Shown piece by piece: positions 1-8,552 of a stretch of 16,578 nt of DNA (position 1 is the stretch's first letter; each line of letters begins with the position of its first letter). The notes beneath the pieces were generated by a model. It worked only from the letters and a program-made list of their open reading frames with translations, had not been told where the DNA came from and made no database searches. This DNA is from Deltaproteobacteria bacterium GWA2_55_10 (GTDB taxonomy: Bacteria > Desulfobacterota > GWC2-55-46), in the NCBI GenBank assembly GCA_001797415.1, contig MGPL01000119.1, positions 1-16,578 of the forward strand. The letters are read 5' to 3'. The translations under genes and the position numbers were made by a program.

Positions 1-482
1 GCGTTTATTACGCCTTTCATGAAAAGAGCGTTCGGCCCCGCCTCTTCGGGCGGGCCCACCAGGCTCTGAGGCACCTCTTTAACGCCAGCGAGCCTGTCGA
101 CCATGAGCCCCATCTTGAGGTCTTCGACCGCCACAACAAGTATCCTCGAAGACGGCCTGCTCTCGGAGGAGCCCAGACCGAGCCTCATCCTGAGATCGAC
201 TACGGGGACCATCTCGCCTCTTACGGAGAGTATGCCCTTTATGTAGGCCGGGGTCCTGGGCACCTCGGTAACCTGCCTGGGCCTCAATACCTCTACGGCA
301 TCCGCCACCTCGAAGGCGTACTCGTCGAGGCCGAGGAAAAAGGAGATGATGTTTATCGTGCCTTCGTCGCCGGACTTCTTCTGCTCGAAGCTCGATGTAA
401 AGTGCTCCTCTGTCGGCGCGACCGTCTGCTGGCTGGAAGCTTCTTCGGCTATCTTGAGCCCGATCCCGTACTTGCTCGTCAT
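1..482 (-). CDS. cheW: CheW-type chemotaxis adaptor (3' part missing, cut by window edge)
   Basis: CheW adaptors are cytoplasmic SH3-like proteins that tether a CheA kinase to chemoreceptors. About 160 codons are visible. The first 43 or so residues look like a linker; then comes a CheW domain beginning ISFFLGLDEYAFEV, with the family-typical stretch RTPAYIKGILSVRGEMVPVV followed by DLR and then VVAVEDLKMGLMVDRLAGV. The ATG at 482 overlaps the TGA of cheA by 4 nt (ATGA), so translation is probably coupled to cheA and no separate promoter is expected. The frame is still open at base 1, so the last part of the domain lies outside. Seen: domain motifs and overlap. Inferred: it partners the adjacent CheA. 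A standalone CheW is far more likely than a CheV, but a C-terminal fusion beyond the edge cannot be excluded. Confidence 0.93.
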   Translation of the reverse strand, partial: MTSKYGIGLKIAEEASSQQTVAPTEEHFTSSFEQKKSGDEGTINIISFFLGLDEYAFEVADAVEVLRPRQVTEVPRTPAYIKGILSVRGEMVPVVDLRMRLGLGSSESRPSSRILVVAVEDLKMGLMVDRLAGVKEVPQSLVGPPEEAGPNALFMKGVIN

Positions 483-2506
483 ACGCTGGCTGTCCTCAAT
501 GCGCCTGACTTCTTCTCCTTCAGGACCTGGTCGAGTATGCCGGTAACGTCGAGGACAAGTAAGGTGCCCTTCTCTCCCATGTCCGTCGCCCCGGCGATCC
601 CCGGCACTTTTATCATGCGGGAGAGCGGCTTTATGACGACATCGAGTTCCTCGACGAGGTGGTCGACCACGATACAGAGCCTGTGTTCCGCAAGTCCGGC
701 CACTATGCCGTAGACCGTCTCCTTGCCTGAAGGCGGGTAGCCGAAAAACCTTGAGAGCCTGACAGCGGGCATTGCCCTGTTATCCACCGTAATCGAGCCT
801 TCGGCGTCGACCGTGGCAAGGGAGTTGGGCCTGAGCTCCAGTATCTCGACGACCGAATTGAGCGGCACCGCGTACCTTCTGCCGGCCTCCTCGATTATGA
901 GGGCCTGAATTATGGCGAGCGTTATGGGTATTGTCAGGAGGAACCTCGTGCCCTTGCCCTTGACCGTCTCGATATCGATTATCCCGGAGAGCCGGGTTAT
1001 GTTCTCCTTTACGACGTCCATGCCGACGCCCCTTCCCGATGTCTCGCTTACGACGTCGACGGTAGAGAAACCGGGCATGAAGATGAGTTCGAGCGACTCG
1101 AAACGCGAGAGTCCGTCCGCGTACTCCCTCGCAACAAGCCCCTTTGATATGGCCTTCTCCCTTACGAGCTCGGCATCAATGCCCGCGCCGTCGTCCTTGA
1201 CCTCTATGACGACGTGGTTGCCCTTCTGGTACGCGGAGAGCGATATGGAGCCTGTCCTGGACTTGCCCATCGCTTCCCTTACGGCGGGGGCCTCTATTGC
1301 GTGGTCTACGACATTTCTTATTATGTGCATCAGCGGGTCCGAGAGCTCTTCGACAATGAGCTTGTCAAGTTCCGTATCGTCTCCGCGCGTCACTATCCTT
1401 ATCTCTTTCCCCGCCTCCCTGGCGAGCTTTCCAAGGAATGTGTCGAACCTGCCGAATAGCTGGCCGATGGGGACCATCCTGACGTCGAGGACGCTGTCGC
1501 GGAGCTCCGAGAGCTTCCTTTCAAGGTTCTTCTCGGCCCTGGAGAGCTCCAGACCGTAGACCGAGAACTCGCCGTCGGCCTTTAGCTCGGTTGAAAGCGA
1601 AGAGATGCCGGATTTAAGTATTCCGAGCTCGCTTATGATGTTCATTATATAGTCGAGCTTGGAGATGTTCACGCGGACGGTATTGCTCACCCTCTTCAGG
1701 GTGCCGGTCTTTGAAGACTGGTGGCCCGTGCCCCTTATGATCTCGAGCACCGGCTCCCTATCGGGCCTTGACGACGGCTCGGCAAGGACCCTTATCTCGG
1801 ATTCCGCCGTCATGTCCTTTATAATGCCGGATATGAACGCCCGGTCGCGGCTTGTGCCTATGAGTATGTCGAAGAAGAGGAGATCGTGGCTGGTCTTTGC
1901 GGAAGGGAGCGTGGCTATGACTTCTGATTCGGTCTTGAGGAGCTCAGTGAGGGCCATGTAGCCCTTGTCAAAGCTCGTTATGGGGAACCTGACGTTTACG
2001 ATGAATATGTTCCTGCCGTCTCGCAGGCATTCCCTGAGCCTGTGCTCCTCGTACTCGGTGAGCACAGAGATGAATTCCTTTGTAAGCTCATCCCTGGGCC
2101 TGGGCTTCTTGGCGTGCACCCTTGAGAGGCCTGACTTGACGCTTTCTATTTCGCCGGAAAAATCACCTGAGCCCTTCGAGGCAAGTATCTTGGCCATCAG
2201 GTCGTGGGCGCTTATTATGCAGTAGAGGAGCTCGTCGGTCAGAGTTGCCCTGCCGAGCCGCAGGAGGTCGAGGGTGTCTTCGAGACAGTGGCTGAGTTCC
2301 GCGAGCGACCTGAACTCGAAGATGCCGCACATGCCCTTGAGCGTATGGGCCGACCGGAAGATGCCGTTCAAGACCGCCGGGTCTATGATGCCGGCCTTGA
2401 CGCCCTTGCCCAGCTTGTTGAGGCCCTTCCCCATCGAGTTGAGGATATCTTCGGCCTCTGCCAGGAACTCCCTGAAACGCTCTGACTTCAAGTCTATTTT
2501 AGTCAC
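479..2506 (-). CDS. cheA: CheA-type chemotaxis histidine kinase, Frz-like middle domain
   Basis: 675 residues. CheA autophosphorylates on an HPt histidine and passes the phosphate to response regulators. Domains in order: HPt (about 1-105) with phospho-site His54 in AHTLKGMCGIFEF; a middle region (about 145-232) beginning FISVLTEYEEHRLRECLRDG, which resembles the P2-like region of myxobacterial FrzE-type kinases; dimerisation helices (about 275-345, ending DVRMVPIGQL); ATPase with N box HIIRNVVDHAIE (Asn398), G1 DDGAGID (438-444) and G2 GRGVGMDVV (491-499); and a C-terminal CheW-like domain (about 530-665). All key catalytic residues are present and there is no receiver domain. The start is GTG: the preceding codon is TAA, and the next Met (25) would cut the HPt. 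The ribosome site is poor (only GGCGGGCG upstream). It has its own promoter and a long structured leader. Family known; a role in gliding or type IV pili rather than flagella is inference. Confidence 0.96.
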   Translation of the reverse strand: MTKIDLKSERFREFLAEAEDILNSMGKGLNKLGKGVKAGIIDPAVLNGIFRSAHTLKGMCGIFEFRSLAELSHCLEDTLDLLRLGRATLTDELLYCIISAHDLMAKILASKGSGDFSGEIESVKSGLSRVHAKKPRPRDELTKEFISVLTEYEEHRLRECLRDGRNIFIVNVRFPITSFDKGYMALTELLKTESEVIATLPSAKTSHDLLFFDILIGTSRDRAFISGIIKDMTAESEIRVLAEPSSRPDREPVLEIIRGTGHQSSKTGTLKRVSNTVRVNISKLDYIMNIISELGILKSGISSLSTELKADGEFSVYGLELSRAEKNLERKLSELRDSVLDVRMVPIGQLFGRFDTFLGKLAREAGKEIRIVTRGDDTELDKLIVEELSDPLMHIIRNVVDHAIEAPAVREAMGKSRTGSISLSAYQKGNHVVIEVKDDGAGIDAELVREKAISKGLVAREYADGLSRFESLELIFMPGFSTVDVVSETSGRGVGMDVVKENITRLSGIIDIETVKGKGTRFLLTIPITLAIIQALIIEEAGRRYAVPLNSVVEILELRPNSLATVDAEGSITVDNRAMPAVRLSRFFGYPPSGKETVYGIVAGLAEHRLCIVVDHLVEELDVVIKPLSRMIKVPGIAGATDMGEKGTLLVLDVTGILDQVLKEKKSGALRTASV

Positions 2507-2746
2507 TTACAGCGCCCGCCGAGATGAATGGTCCGGATTAAAAACGCATGGGTCTGAATCGATTACGCTGTTTACAGGAAATTCCGGTGAAAAAGCTCCA
2601 GGAAGGTGAAAGGCCGGACCGTTTCAGGCGGATGAGCCCCGCCCATAGGAAAGATAGTTCGTCCTGCCCGCTTGCAGGATAGCCTGTCATAGGCTCTGCT
2701 TGCCTGCCTTATAGAAGGCAGCTATCCGGTCAGCCATCAACCTTAG
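2507..2746 (-). promoter_or_regulatory. Long structured 5' leader of cheA (unclassified)
   Basis: About 240 nt lie between the predicted transcription start and the cheA GTG, with no gene visible. Inverted repeats visible (plus coordinates): a perfect 7-bp stem 2704-2710/2715-2721 with loop ATAG; 2681-2685/2691-2695 (AGCCT/AGGCT); 2662-2667/2674-2679 (TCCTGC/GCAGGA); 2627-2631/2639-2643 (GGCGG/CCGCC). GGATAG at 2677-2682 can also pair with CTATCC at 2722-2727, which would exclude the helix at 2662-2679. A second GATAG at 2653-2657 could compete for the same CTATC. This looks like a switching leader, but I recognise no known riboswitch consensus. No terminator with a U-run lies inside it. Structure is seen; regulation is inference. 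Confidence 0.45.
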
Positions 2747-2752
2747 ATCGCC

Positions 2753-2780
2753 ATTTTAGCACAACTTACGATTATGTAAA
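2753..2780 (-). promoter_or_regulatory. Sigma70-type promoter for cheA-cheW
   Basis: On the minus strand, -35 TTTACA (2780-2775), a 16-bp spacer and -10 TAAAAT (2758-2753). It sits directly downstream of the ahcY terminator and is the only good promoter match in the ahcY-cheA gap. The predicted start is near 2746. It resembles a housekeeping promoter, not a sigma28 or sigma54 site. Confidence 0.6.
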
Positions 2781-2815
2781 GGAATTTAAGAAATGCGCGT
2801 AACCGGACGGTTCAT

Positions 2816-2850
2816 AAAAAAAAGGGCGGGGAGAACATGTCTCCCCGCCC
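2816..2850 (-). terminator. Rho-independent terminator after ahcY
   Basis: On the minus strand an 11-bp GC-rich stem (GGGCGGGGAGA / TCTCCCCGCCC) with a 5-nt loop is followed at once by eight T residues. It starts 16 nt after the ahcY stop codon. It is the strongest terminator in the window and isolates cheA from metK-ahcY. Confidence 0.95.
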
Positions 2851-2866
2851 CTGTACCTGGCTTATC

Positions 2867-4123
<1,257 letters not shown>

Positions 4124-4165
4124 CTTCCCTCCACAGATTCGTTTTTTTTAATTACCCTACAAAAG

Positions 4166-4196
4166 AATGACTTTAGCGTAATTCGCTAAAGTCATT
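4166..4196 (-). terminator. Perfect 13-bp hairpin between metK and ahcY
   Basis: AATGACTTTAGCG and its exact complement flank a 5-nt loop. On the minus strand the stem is followed by C, four T and G, so it could be a weak or leaky terminator for metK. The stem is AT-rich and the T-run short, and I see no good promoter between it and ahcY. Partial read-through into ahcY is therefore likely. Alternatives are an mRNA-stabilising 3' hairpin or a protein-binding palindrome. Confidence 0.55.
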
Positions 4197-4216
4197 CCGT
4201 TACTGAAATCGTATTA

Positions 4217-5386
4217 TTAAGCGACTACGCCAGCGGCCTTTCTCAATGCCCCAGCCTTATCCGTCAGCTCCCAGTTGAACTCCGCCTCGTTCCTGCCGAA
4301 GTGGCCGTAGGCCGCGGTCTTCCTGTATATGGGGCGAAGGAGCTGGAGGTCCTGTATGAGCTGCGAGGGCTTCATGCGGAAGTTCGCCTTTATAAGCTCC
4401 TCTATCTTCTCTACCGCTATCTTCTCGGTGCCGAATGTGTCGACCATGACCGAGACCGGGTCAGCGACGCCTATGGCGTACGCGAGCTGGACTTCGCACT
4501 CGGTCGCGAGGCCTGCCGCGACTACGTTCTTCGCGATATACCTTGCGAGGTAGGAAGCGCTCCTGTCGACCTTTGAGGGGTCCTTGCCCGAGAACGCGCC
4601 GCCGCCGTGGCTGCCGTGGCCGCCGTAGGTGTCGACGATTATCTTCCTGCCGGTAAGGCCGCAGTCGCCGTGGGGGCCGCCCACGATGAACTGGCCGGTC
4701 GGGTTGATGTGATATTTTGTCTTGGCGTTCAGAAGCTCGGCGGGCACGACCTTCTTGATGACCTCTTCTATTATGCCTTCCCTGAGCTTTGCCTGTGTGA
4801 TATCGGGGGCGTGCTGACTCGATACGACGACAGTATCGACCGCCGCCGGCCTGCCGTTTACGTATCTGATGGTGACCTGGCTCTTGCCGTCCGGCCTTAT
4901 GTAAGAGAGTATGCCTTTCTTCCTTACCTCGGCGAGCCTCTGGGTTATCTTATGGGCAAGCGCAATGGGCATGGGCATGAGCTCTTCGGTATGGTCGCAG
5001 GCGTAGCCGAACATGAGGCCCTGGTCGCCCGCGCCCTGCTCCTTCTGCTCCGAGCTGTCGACGCCCATGGCGATATCCGGGGACTGCCTGTCGAGCGCGA
5101 CCATGACGGCGCAGGTCTTGTAGTCGAACCCCATGGCGGCGTCGGTATAGCCGATGTCCTTTATGGTCTCCCTTACGATGTCCTGGTAGTCTATGCGGGC
5201 CTTGGTCGTTATCTCGCCGGCTATTATGGCTACACCGGTGGTGACGAGGGTCTCGCAGGCGACCCTGCTATTCGGGTCTTCCTTCAAGAGCGCGTCGAGT
5301 ATGGCGTCGGATACCTGGTCAGCGACTTTATCAGGATGTCCCTCGGTCACAGATTCCGAAGTAAAAAGGTACTCCCTTGTTCCCAT
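4217..5386 (-). CDS. metK: S-adenosylmethionine synthetase (methionine adenosyltransferase)
   Basis: 389 residues. It makes SAM from methionine and ATP, releasing phosphate and pyrophosphate. Seen: the ATP-site motif TEGHPDKVADQVSDA near the N terminus, the signature GAGDQGLMFGYA, and the glycine-rich loop GGGAFSGKDPSKVDRS. Length and motif order match the bacterial MetK family along its whole length. A longer frame could begin at a TTG at 5407, but that region contains the AGGAGG ribosome site, which lies 9 nt before the ATG at 5386; the ATG is therefore the start. It has its own sigma70-like promoter at 5431-5459 and a short leader, so there is no room for a SAM riboswitch. Downstream is ahcY, the second enzyme of the methyl cycle, so the pair probably forms a unit with a hairpin between the genes. 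Confidence 0.98.
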   Translation of the reverse strand: MGTREYLFTSESVTEGHPDKVADQVSDAILDALLKEDPNSRVACETLVTTGVAIIAGEITTKARIDYQDIVRETIKDIGYTDAAMGFDYKTCAVMVALDRQSPDIAMGVDSSEQKEQGAGDQGLMFGYACDHTEELMPMPIALAHKITQRLAEVRKKGILSYIRPDGKSQVTIRYVNGRPAAVDTVVVSSQHAPDITQAKLREGIIEEVIKKVVPAELLNAKTKYHINPTGQFIVGGPHGDCGLTGRKIIVDTYGGHGSHGGGAFSGKDPSKVDRSASYLARYIAKNVVAAGLATECEVQLAYAIGVADPVSVMVDTFGTEKIAVEKIEELIKANFRMKPSQLIQDLQLLRPIYRKTAAYGHFGRNEAEFNWELTDKAGALRKAAGVVA

Positions 5387-5430
5387 TATTTTGCGCCTCC
5401 TTTTCAATGTGTACAGGCAAAGAATTCTCT

Positions 5431-5459
5431 ATTATTCAGCCTTTTCAGAGGTTTGTCAA
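5431..5459 (-). promoter_or_regulatory. Sigma70-type promoter for metK
   Basis: On the minus strand, -35 TTGACA (5459-5454, perfect), a 17-bp spacer and -10 AATAAT (5436-5431). It begins right after the ptsI terminator and leaves a leader of about 40 nt before the AGGAGG ribosome site and ATG of metK. Confidence 0.75.
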
Positions 5460-5461
5460 TC

Positions 5462-5483
5462 AAAAAAGCCTCCGCCTGAAGGC
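5462..5483 (-). terminator. Rho-independent terminator of the PTS operon (after ptsI)
   Basis: On the minus strand a 6-bp stem (GCCTTC / GGAGGC, one G-T pair) with loop AGGC is followed by six T residues, 8 nt after the ptsI stop. The -35 box of the metK promoter follows immediately. Confidence 0.8.
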
Positions 5484-5491
5484 CCCGCGGG

Positions 5492-7264
5492 TCAGCTCCA
5501 GAACTCTTCCTTGTAGAGGCCCGGAAGCTTCGAATTTATGAAGCCTTCGACCTCCTTGGCAGTAGCGAAACCGAGTATGCTCTTGCATATCTTTCTCGCC
5601 TCCGCGTGGCTGATGGACCGTATGAGCCTCTTTACACGGAGTATTGAGTATGCGTTCATTGAGAGCTGGTCCACCCCGAAGCCCAGGAGTATGAGCGCGT
5701 ACTCGGGCTCCCCTGCCATCTCGCCGCATACGCTCACGCTCACTGAAGCCTTGTTCGCGGCCTCGGCGACGCTCTTTATGATGCGGAGCACGGCCGGGTG
5801 GAACGGCTCGTAGAGGTAAGCGACGTGTTCGTTTACCCTGTCTATTGCCAGCGAATACTGCAGGAGGTCGTTGGTCCCTATCGAGATGAACTTCACTTCC
5901 TTCACGATGAGGTCGGCTATCATTGCCGCGGACGGCACCTCTATCATGACGCCCACCTCTATGTCCGGGTTGAAGGCCTTGCCCTCGCCCTTCAATTCCC
6001 TCTTGCACTCTTCGAGTATCTGCCTGGCCCTGCGGAGCTCCTCGATGCCGGAGATCATGGGGAACATCACCTTTATGTCCCCGTGAGCGCTCGCTCTCAG
6101 TATCCCCCTGAGCTGGGTCTTGAATATGTCTATGTTCTTCAGGCAGAACCTTATCGCGCGGAGGCCCATCGCCGGGTTTATCTCCTTGGGCGCGGCCATG
6201 TGGGAGAGGAACTTGTCCCCGCCGATGTCGAGCGTGCGGATTACGACCGGGTGCGGGGCCATCTTCTTCGCGACCTGGCGGTATGCCTTCACATGCTCGT
6301 CTTCCGTAGGCAGGTCCTTCCTGTTGAGGTAGAGGAACTCGGTCCTGTAGAGGCCGATGCCCTCGGCGCCGTGCTCGATGAGGCCGTCTATCTCCTCTAC
6401 TATTTCCATGTTGCCCATGAGCCTGACCCGTCTGCCGTCGGTCGTCTCGCTGGGCAGGTCCTTGTAATGGAAAAGGGCCTTGCCGTAGTTCTCGTATCTT
6501 TCCCTTCTCCTCTTATAAACCTCTATGACGCTCTCCGACGGGTTCAGTATTACGGTGCCGGTCGTGCCGTCGACTATGACCGTATCCCCGCCCTCGGCCT
6601 TGCGCGTGATGGACTCAAGGCCGACGACAGCGGGTATCTCGAGCGATCTCGCCATGATTGCCGTATGGGAGGTCTTGCCGCCGACGTCCGTAAGGAAGCC
6701 CAGCACAGTGCCCTTGGTCATCTGCGCGGTATCGCTCGGGGCCAGGTCGTGCGCGACGACCACCGAGGGCTCCTGTATCGAGGAGACCGACTCGTGCTTT
6801 CTGCCCATGAGGTTCAGGAGCACCCTGTTCACAAGGTGCTCTATGTCCATCGCGCGCTCCTTGAGATACTGGTCCTCCATCTTCTCGAAATATTCCATCA
6901 GGTCGTTGAGGACGGTCTTCAACGCCCACTCTGCGTTGACCTTCTGCTCGCGTATCACCTTTACGGTGTCGTTTATGAGCATGTTGTCCTTGAGGATCAT
7001 CAGATGCGCGTCGATGATGCGGATGTGCTCCTTGCCCTTGCCGTCCTTCTCCATTCTCTGCTTGATGCGCATGAGCTGGTCCCTGGAGGCGCGCATCGCG
7101 TTCTTGAAACGCTCTATCTCGCTCTCGGTCTCGGAGGCGTCCAGGTAGCAGAACTGGGCAGGCTCGATCTTGCCCCTCTCAAGGACATAGACCTGCCCGA
7201 TGACGATGCCCGAAGACACGCCTATGCCCTTCATCAATACGACTTGTTTTCTCGAATCAGTCAT
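5492..7264 (-). CDS. ptsI: PTS Enzyme I (phosphoenolpyruvate-protein phosphotransferase)
   Basis: 590 residues, cytoplasmic. It takes phosphate from phosphoenolpyruvate onto a histidine and passes it to HPr. Domains: N-terminal EI region with the helical HPr-binding part (about 45-150), phosphohistidine swivelling domain with active-site His200 in GGKTSHTAIMARS, then the PEP-binding barrel with EGIGLYRTEFL (301-311), RTLDIGGDK (343-351), SIGTNDLLQYSLAIDR (461-476) and catalytic Cys513 in VCGEMAGEP. All expected residues are present. There is no N-terminal GAF domain, so this is the ordinary ptsI form rather than the nitrogen-type ptsP. The ATG at 7264 shares one base with the HPr stop (TGATG), indicating coupled translation; Met11 (MKGIGVSSG) is an alternative start close to the family norm. 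It is the last gene of the ptsN-hprK-rapZ-IIA-IIB-HPr-EI run and is followed by a terminator. Confidence 0.97.
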   Translation of the reverse strand: MTDSRKQVVLMKGIGVSSGIVIGQVYVLERGKIEPAQFCYLDASETESEIERFKNAMRASRDQLMRIKQRMEKDGKGKEHIRIIDAHLMILKDNMLINDTVKVIREQKVNAEWALKTVLNDLMEYFEKMEDQYLKERAMDIEHLVNRVLLNLMGRKHESVSSIQEPSVVVAHDLAPSDTAQMTKGTVLGFLTDVGGKTSHTAIMARSLEIPAVVGLESITRKAEGGDTVIVDGTTGTVILNPSESVIEVYKRRRERYENYGKALFHYKDLPSETTDGRRVRLMGNMEIVEEIDGLIEHGAEGIGLYRTEFLYLNRKDLPTEDEHVKAYRQVAKKMAPHPVVIRTLDIGGDKFLSHMAAPKEINPAMGLRAIRFCLKNIDIFKTQLRGILRASAHGDIKVMFPMISGIEELRRARQILEECKRELKGEGKAFNPDIEVGVMIEVPSAAMIADLIVKEVKFISIGTNDLLQYSLAIDRVNEHVAYLYEPFHPAVLRIIKSVAEAANKASVSVSVCGEMAGEPEYALILLGFGVDQLSMNAYSILRVKRLIRSISHAEARKICKSILGFATAKEVEGFINSKLPGLYKEEFWS

Positions 7265-7560
7265 CAGTCCTCGCCGAAACCGGCGTTAATAAGTTCCCCG
7301 AGGGCCTCAAGAGCCGCTTCGGCGTCAGCCCCCCCGACCATCAGGGTGATATCCGAACCCTGCGCCGCGGCCAGTATCAGTATTCCCATTATGCTCTTGC
7401 CGTTCACCTCCTGATCGTTCTTCCTGACCAGGATCTCGGATTCGAACTTGTTCGAAAGCTGCACGAAAAGAGAGGCTGCCCTCGCGTGCAATCCAAGCTT
7501 GTTCGGTATGGTAAAGACCTTCTCAACGCGGGTGCCCTGCTTCTGTCCGCTCTCCATCAC
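7264..7560 (-). CDS. ptsH: HPr phosphocarrier protein with His and Ser phosphorylation sites
   Basis: 98 residues. HPr carries phosphate from Enzyme I to IIA proteins. Seen: active-site histidine in NKLGLHARAAS (His25 with this start) and the regulatory serine motif NGKSIMGILILAAAQGS (Ser56), the site used by HPr kinase; hprK lies three genes upstream, so serine phosphorylation is plausible. The N terminus has about ten residues more than the usual HPr of roughly 87 residues. Start choice is uncertain: the GGAGG ribosome site is 3 nt before a TTG (7566), 9 nt before the GTG chosen here (7560) and 12 nt before an ATG (7557). The gene lies 51 nt after the IIB stop and overlaps ptsI by one base. 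Function is firm; exact start is not. Confidence 0.95.
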   Translation of the reverse strand: MMESGQKQGTRVEKVFTIPNKLGLHARAASLFVQLSNKFESEILVRKNDQEVNGKSIMGILILAAAQGSDITLMVGGADAEAALEALGELINAGFGED

Positions 7561-7611
7561 TGTCAAAATCCTCCGGCGATTGCGCTTAATGACACTGTCC
7601 GTCCACCAGGA

Positions 7612-8070
7612 CTATCTCCGCCTGTACTCCACGGGCGCGTTCCTGGGAACATCCCTGATCTCTATCTCAACGCCGAGCGCCTCGAAGCGCTCCATAATGT
7701 CCTCGTCCCCGGTATCCACGATTATCGACGGGGTTATCCGCCTGCCTTCGTGATGGATATTGCCAAGGTTAATGCTGGTGAACCTCATCCCCTCGTCGTA
7801 GAGCCTCATGGCGTCCCTCAAATCGCCAACCACGAGCATTATCCTCTCCTCAGCCGGGCCGTTCGCTGCGTACTCGACCGCATCCCTCACCGTCTTCACG
7901 TAGACATGCAGTTCCCTGTTGCCGCAGGCCGCTATTATGTCGGAGACAAGCCTGTCGGCGGCAGCCTCGTCAGAGGCCACCATGAGGGCCTGGGCCTGGG
8001 TAAAGGGCACCCATGAGCATATTATCTGCCCATGCAGCAGCCGGTCGTCTACTCTGATAAAGGTGACCAT
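7612..8070 (-). CDS. PTS mannose-family IIB component
   Basis: 152 residues, cytoplasmic. IIB proteins of the mannose/fructose/sorbose family accept phosphate from IIA and normally give it to a sugar brought in by IIC/IID. Seen: the family signature at the N terminus, IRVDDRLLHGQI, with active-site His13; length and the C-terminal pattern (FEALGVEIEIRDVP) fit a full domain. No IIC or IID gene lies in the window, so its phosphate acceptor is unknown; a regulatory role is inferred. ATG at 8070 with a weak ribosome site (GAGAAG). It follows IIA by 62 bp; that gap holds a TATAAT at 8100-8105 (minus strand) without a good -35, and a small GGGC/GCCC hairpin at 8086-8096. Confidence 0.93.
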   Translation of the reverse strand: MVTFIRVDDRLLHGQIICSWVPFTQAQALMVASDEAAADRLVSDIIAACGNRELHVYVKTVRDAVEYAANGPAEERIMLVVGDLRDAMRLYDEGMRFTSINLGNIHHEGRRITPSIIVDTGDEDIMERFEALGVEIEIRDVPRNAPVEYRRR

Positions 8071-8132
8071 GTCTTCTCAATCCGCGGGCTTTGCCCTGAA
8101 TTATATTTTACCAAACAAATCAATAAGTTACG

Positions 8133-8537
8133 CTATTTCTTCTCTTTGAGCATATCCCCGGCCAGAACGATCGATTTCTGCCCGTAGTCGCGGAGCAGCA
8201 CTGAGAGCTCGTCGAGCCCCTTCTCCGACCTGTGGCTCAGGTATTTGATCACCATAGGCAGGTTCACGCCTGTTATGACCTCGACCCTGCCCTTCTCAAA
8301 GGTGGAAAGGGCCATGTTGGTCGGCGTTCCGCCGAACATGTCGGTGAAGATGAGCACTCCGCCTCCGCTGTCCGCCTCTTTCAATGCCTGCGTGAGGACG
8401 TCTCTCAAGCCTTCGGTCGTGTCCGACTGCGAAATGGAAAGCGTGCTCACTCCCTCGACTTTGCCGGAAATCGACTCGGCAGCCGAAAGAAGCGCCTGGG
8501 CAAGCCGGCCGTGTGTGATTATTACCGCTCCTATCAT
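8133..8537 (-). CDS. PTS mannose-family IIA component
   Basis: 134 residues, cytoplasmic. It receives phosphate from phospho-HPr on a histidine and passes it to the IIB domain. Seen: His9 in IGAVIITHGRLAQALL, the standard active site, and the conserved loop TDMFGGTPTNMAL. The length is that of a single EIIA-Man domain with no fused IIB, which here is a separate gene immediately downstream. ATG at 8537 has an AGGTG ribosome site 5 nt upstream. It lies 15 bp after rapZ within the operon. Without IIC/IID nearby it probably serves signalling or feeds a permease encoded elsewhere; this is inference. A DhaM-type IIA (dihydroxyacetone kinase) is a less likely alternative, because no dha genes are near and the IIB neighbour fits the mannose family. 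Confidence 0.93.
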   Translation of the reverse strand: MIGAVIITHGRLAQALLSAAESISGKVEGVSTLSISQSDTTEGLRDVLTQALKEADSGGGVLIFTDMFGGTPTNMALSTFEKGRVEVITGVNLPMVIKYLSHRSEKGLDELSVLLRDYGQKSIVLAGDMLKEKK

Positions 8538-8552
8538 ATCGTCACCTTCGTG

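Noticed and set aside
2507..2752. c-di-GMP-I (GEMM), SAM or SAH riboswitch in the cheA leader
   Set aside because: The conserved cores of these families are not present. The neighbouring ahcY lies upstream of the leader and behind a strong terminator, so an SAH switch would be misplaced.
5387..5407. Upstream TTG start for metK (7 extra codons)
   Set aside because: The extra codons include the AGGAGG ribosome-binding site that serves the ATG at 5386.
5387..5430. SAM riboswitch upstream of metK
   Set aside because: The predicted leader is only about 40 nt, too short, and no terminator/antiterminator pair is visible.
5798..7414. Long plus-strand frame of 538 codons
   Set aside because: It lies exactly antisense to ptsI and the start of ptsH, has no recognisable domain and is rich in L, V, E, H and D in the way expected from the complement of AGG/CTC-type codons. 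The minus-strand gene has complete family motifs.
8071..8132. Internal promoter before the IIB gene (TATAAT at 8100-8105, minus strand)
   Set aside because: The -10 match is perfect but no acceptable -35 box lies 15-19 bp upstream, and the gap is inside a compact operon. Left as unproven.
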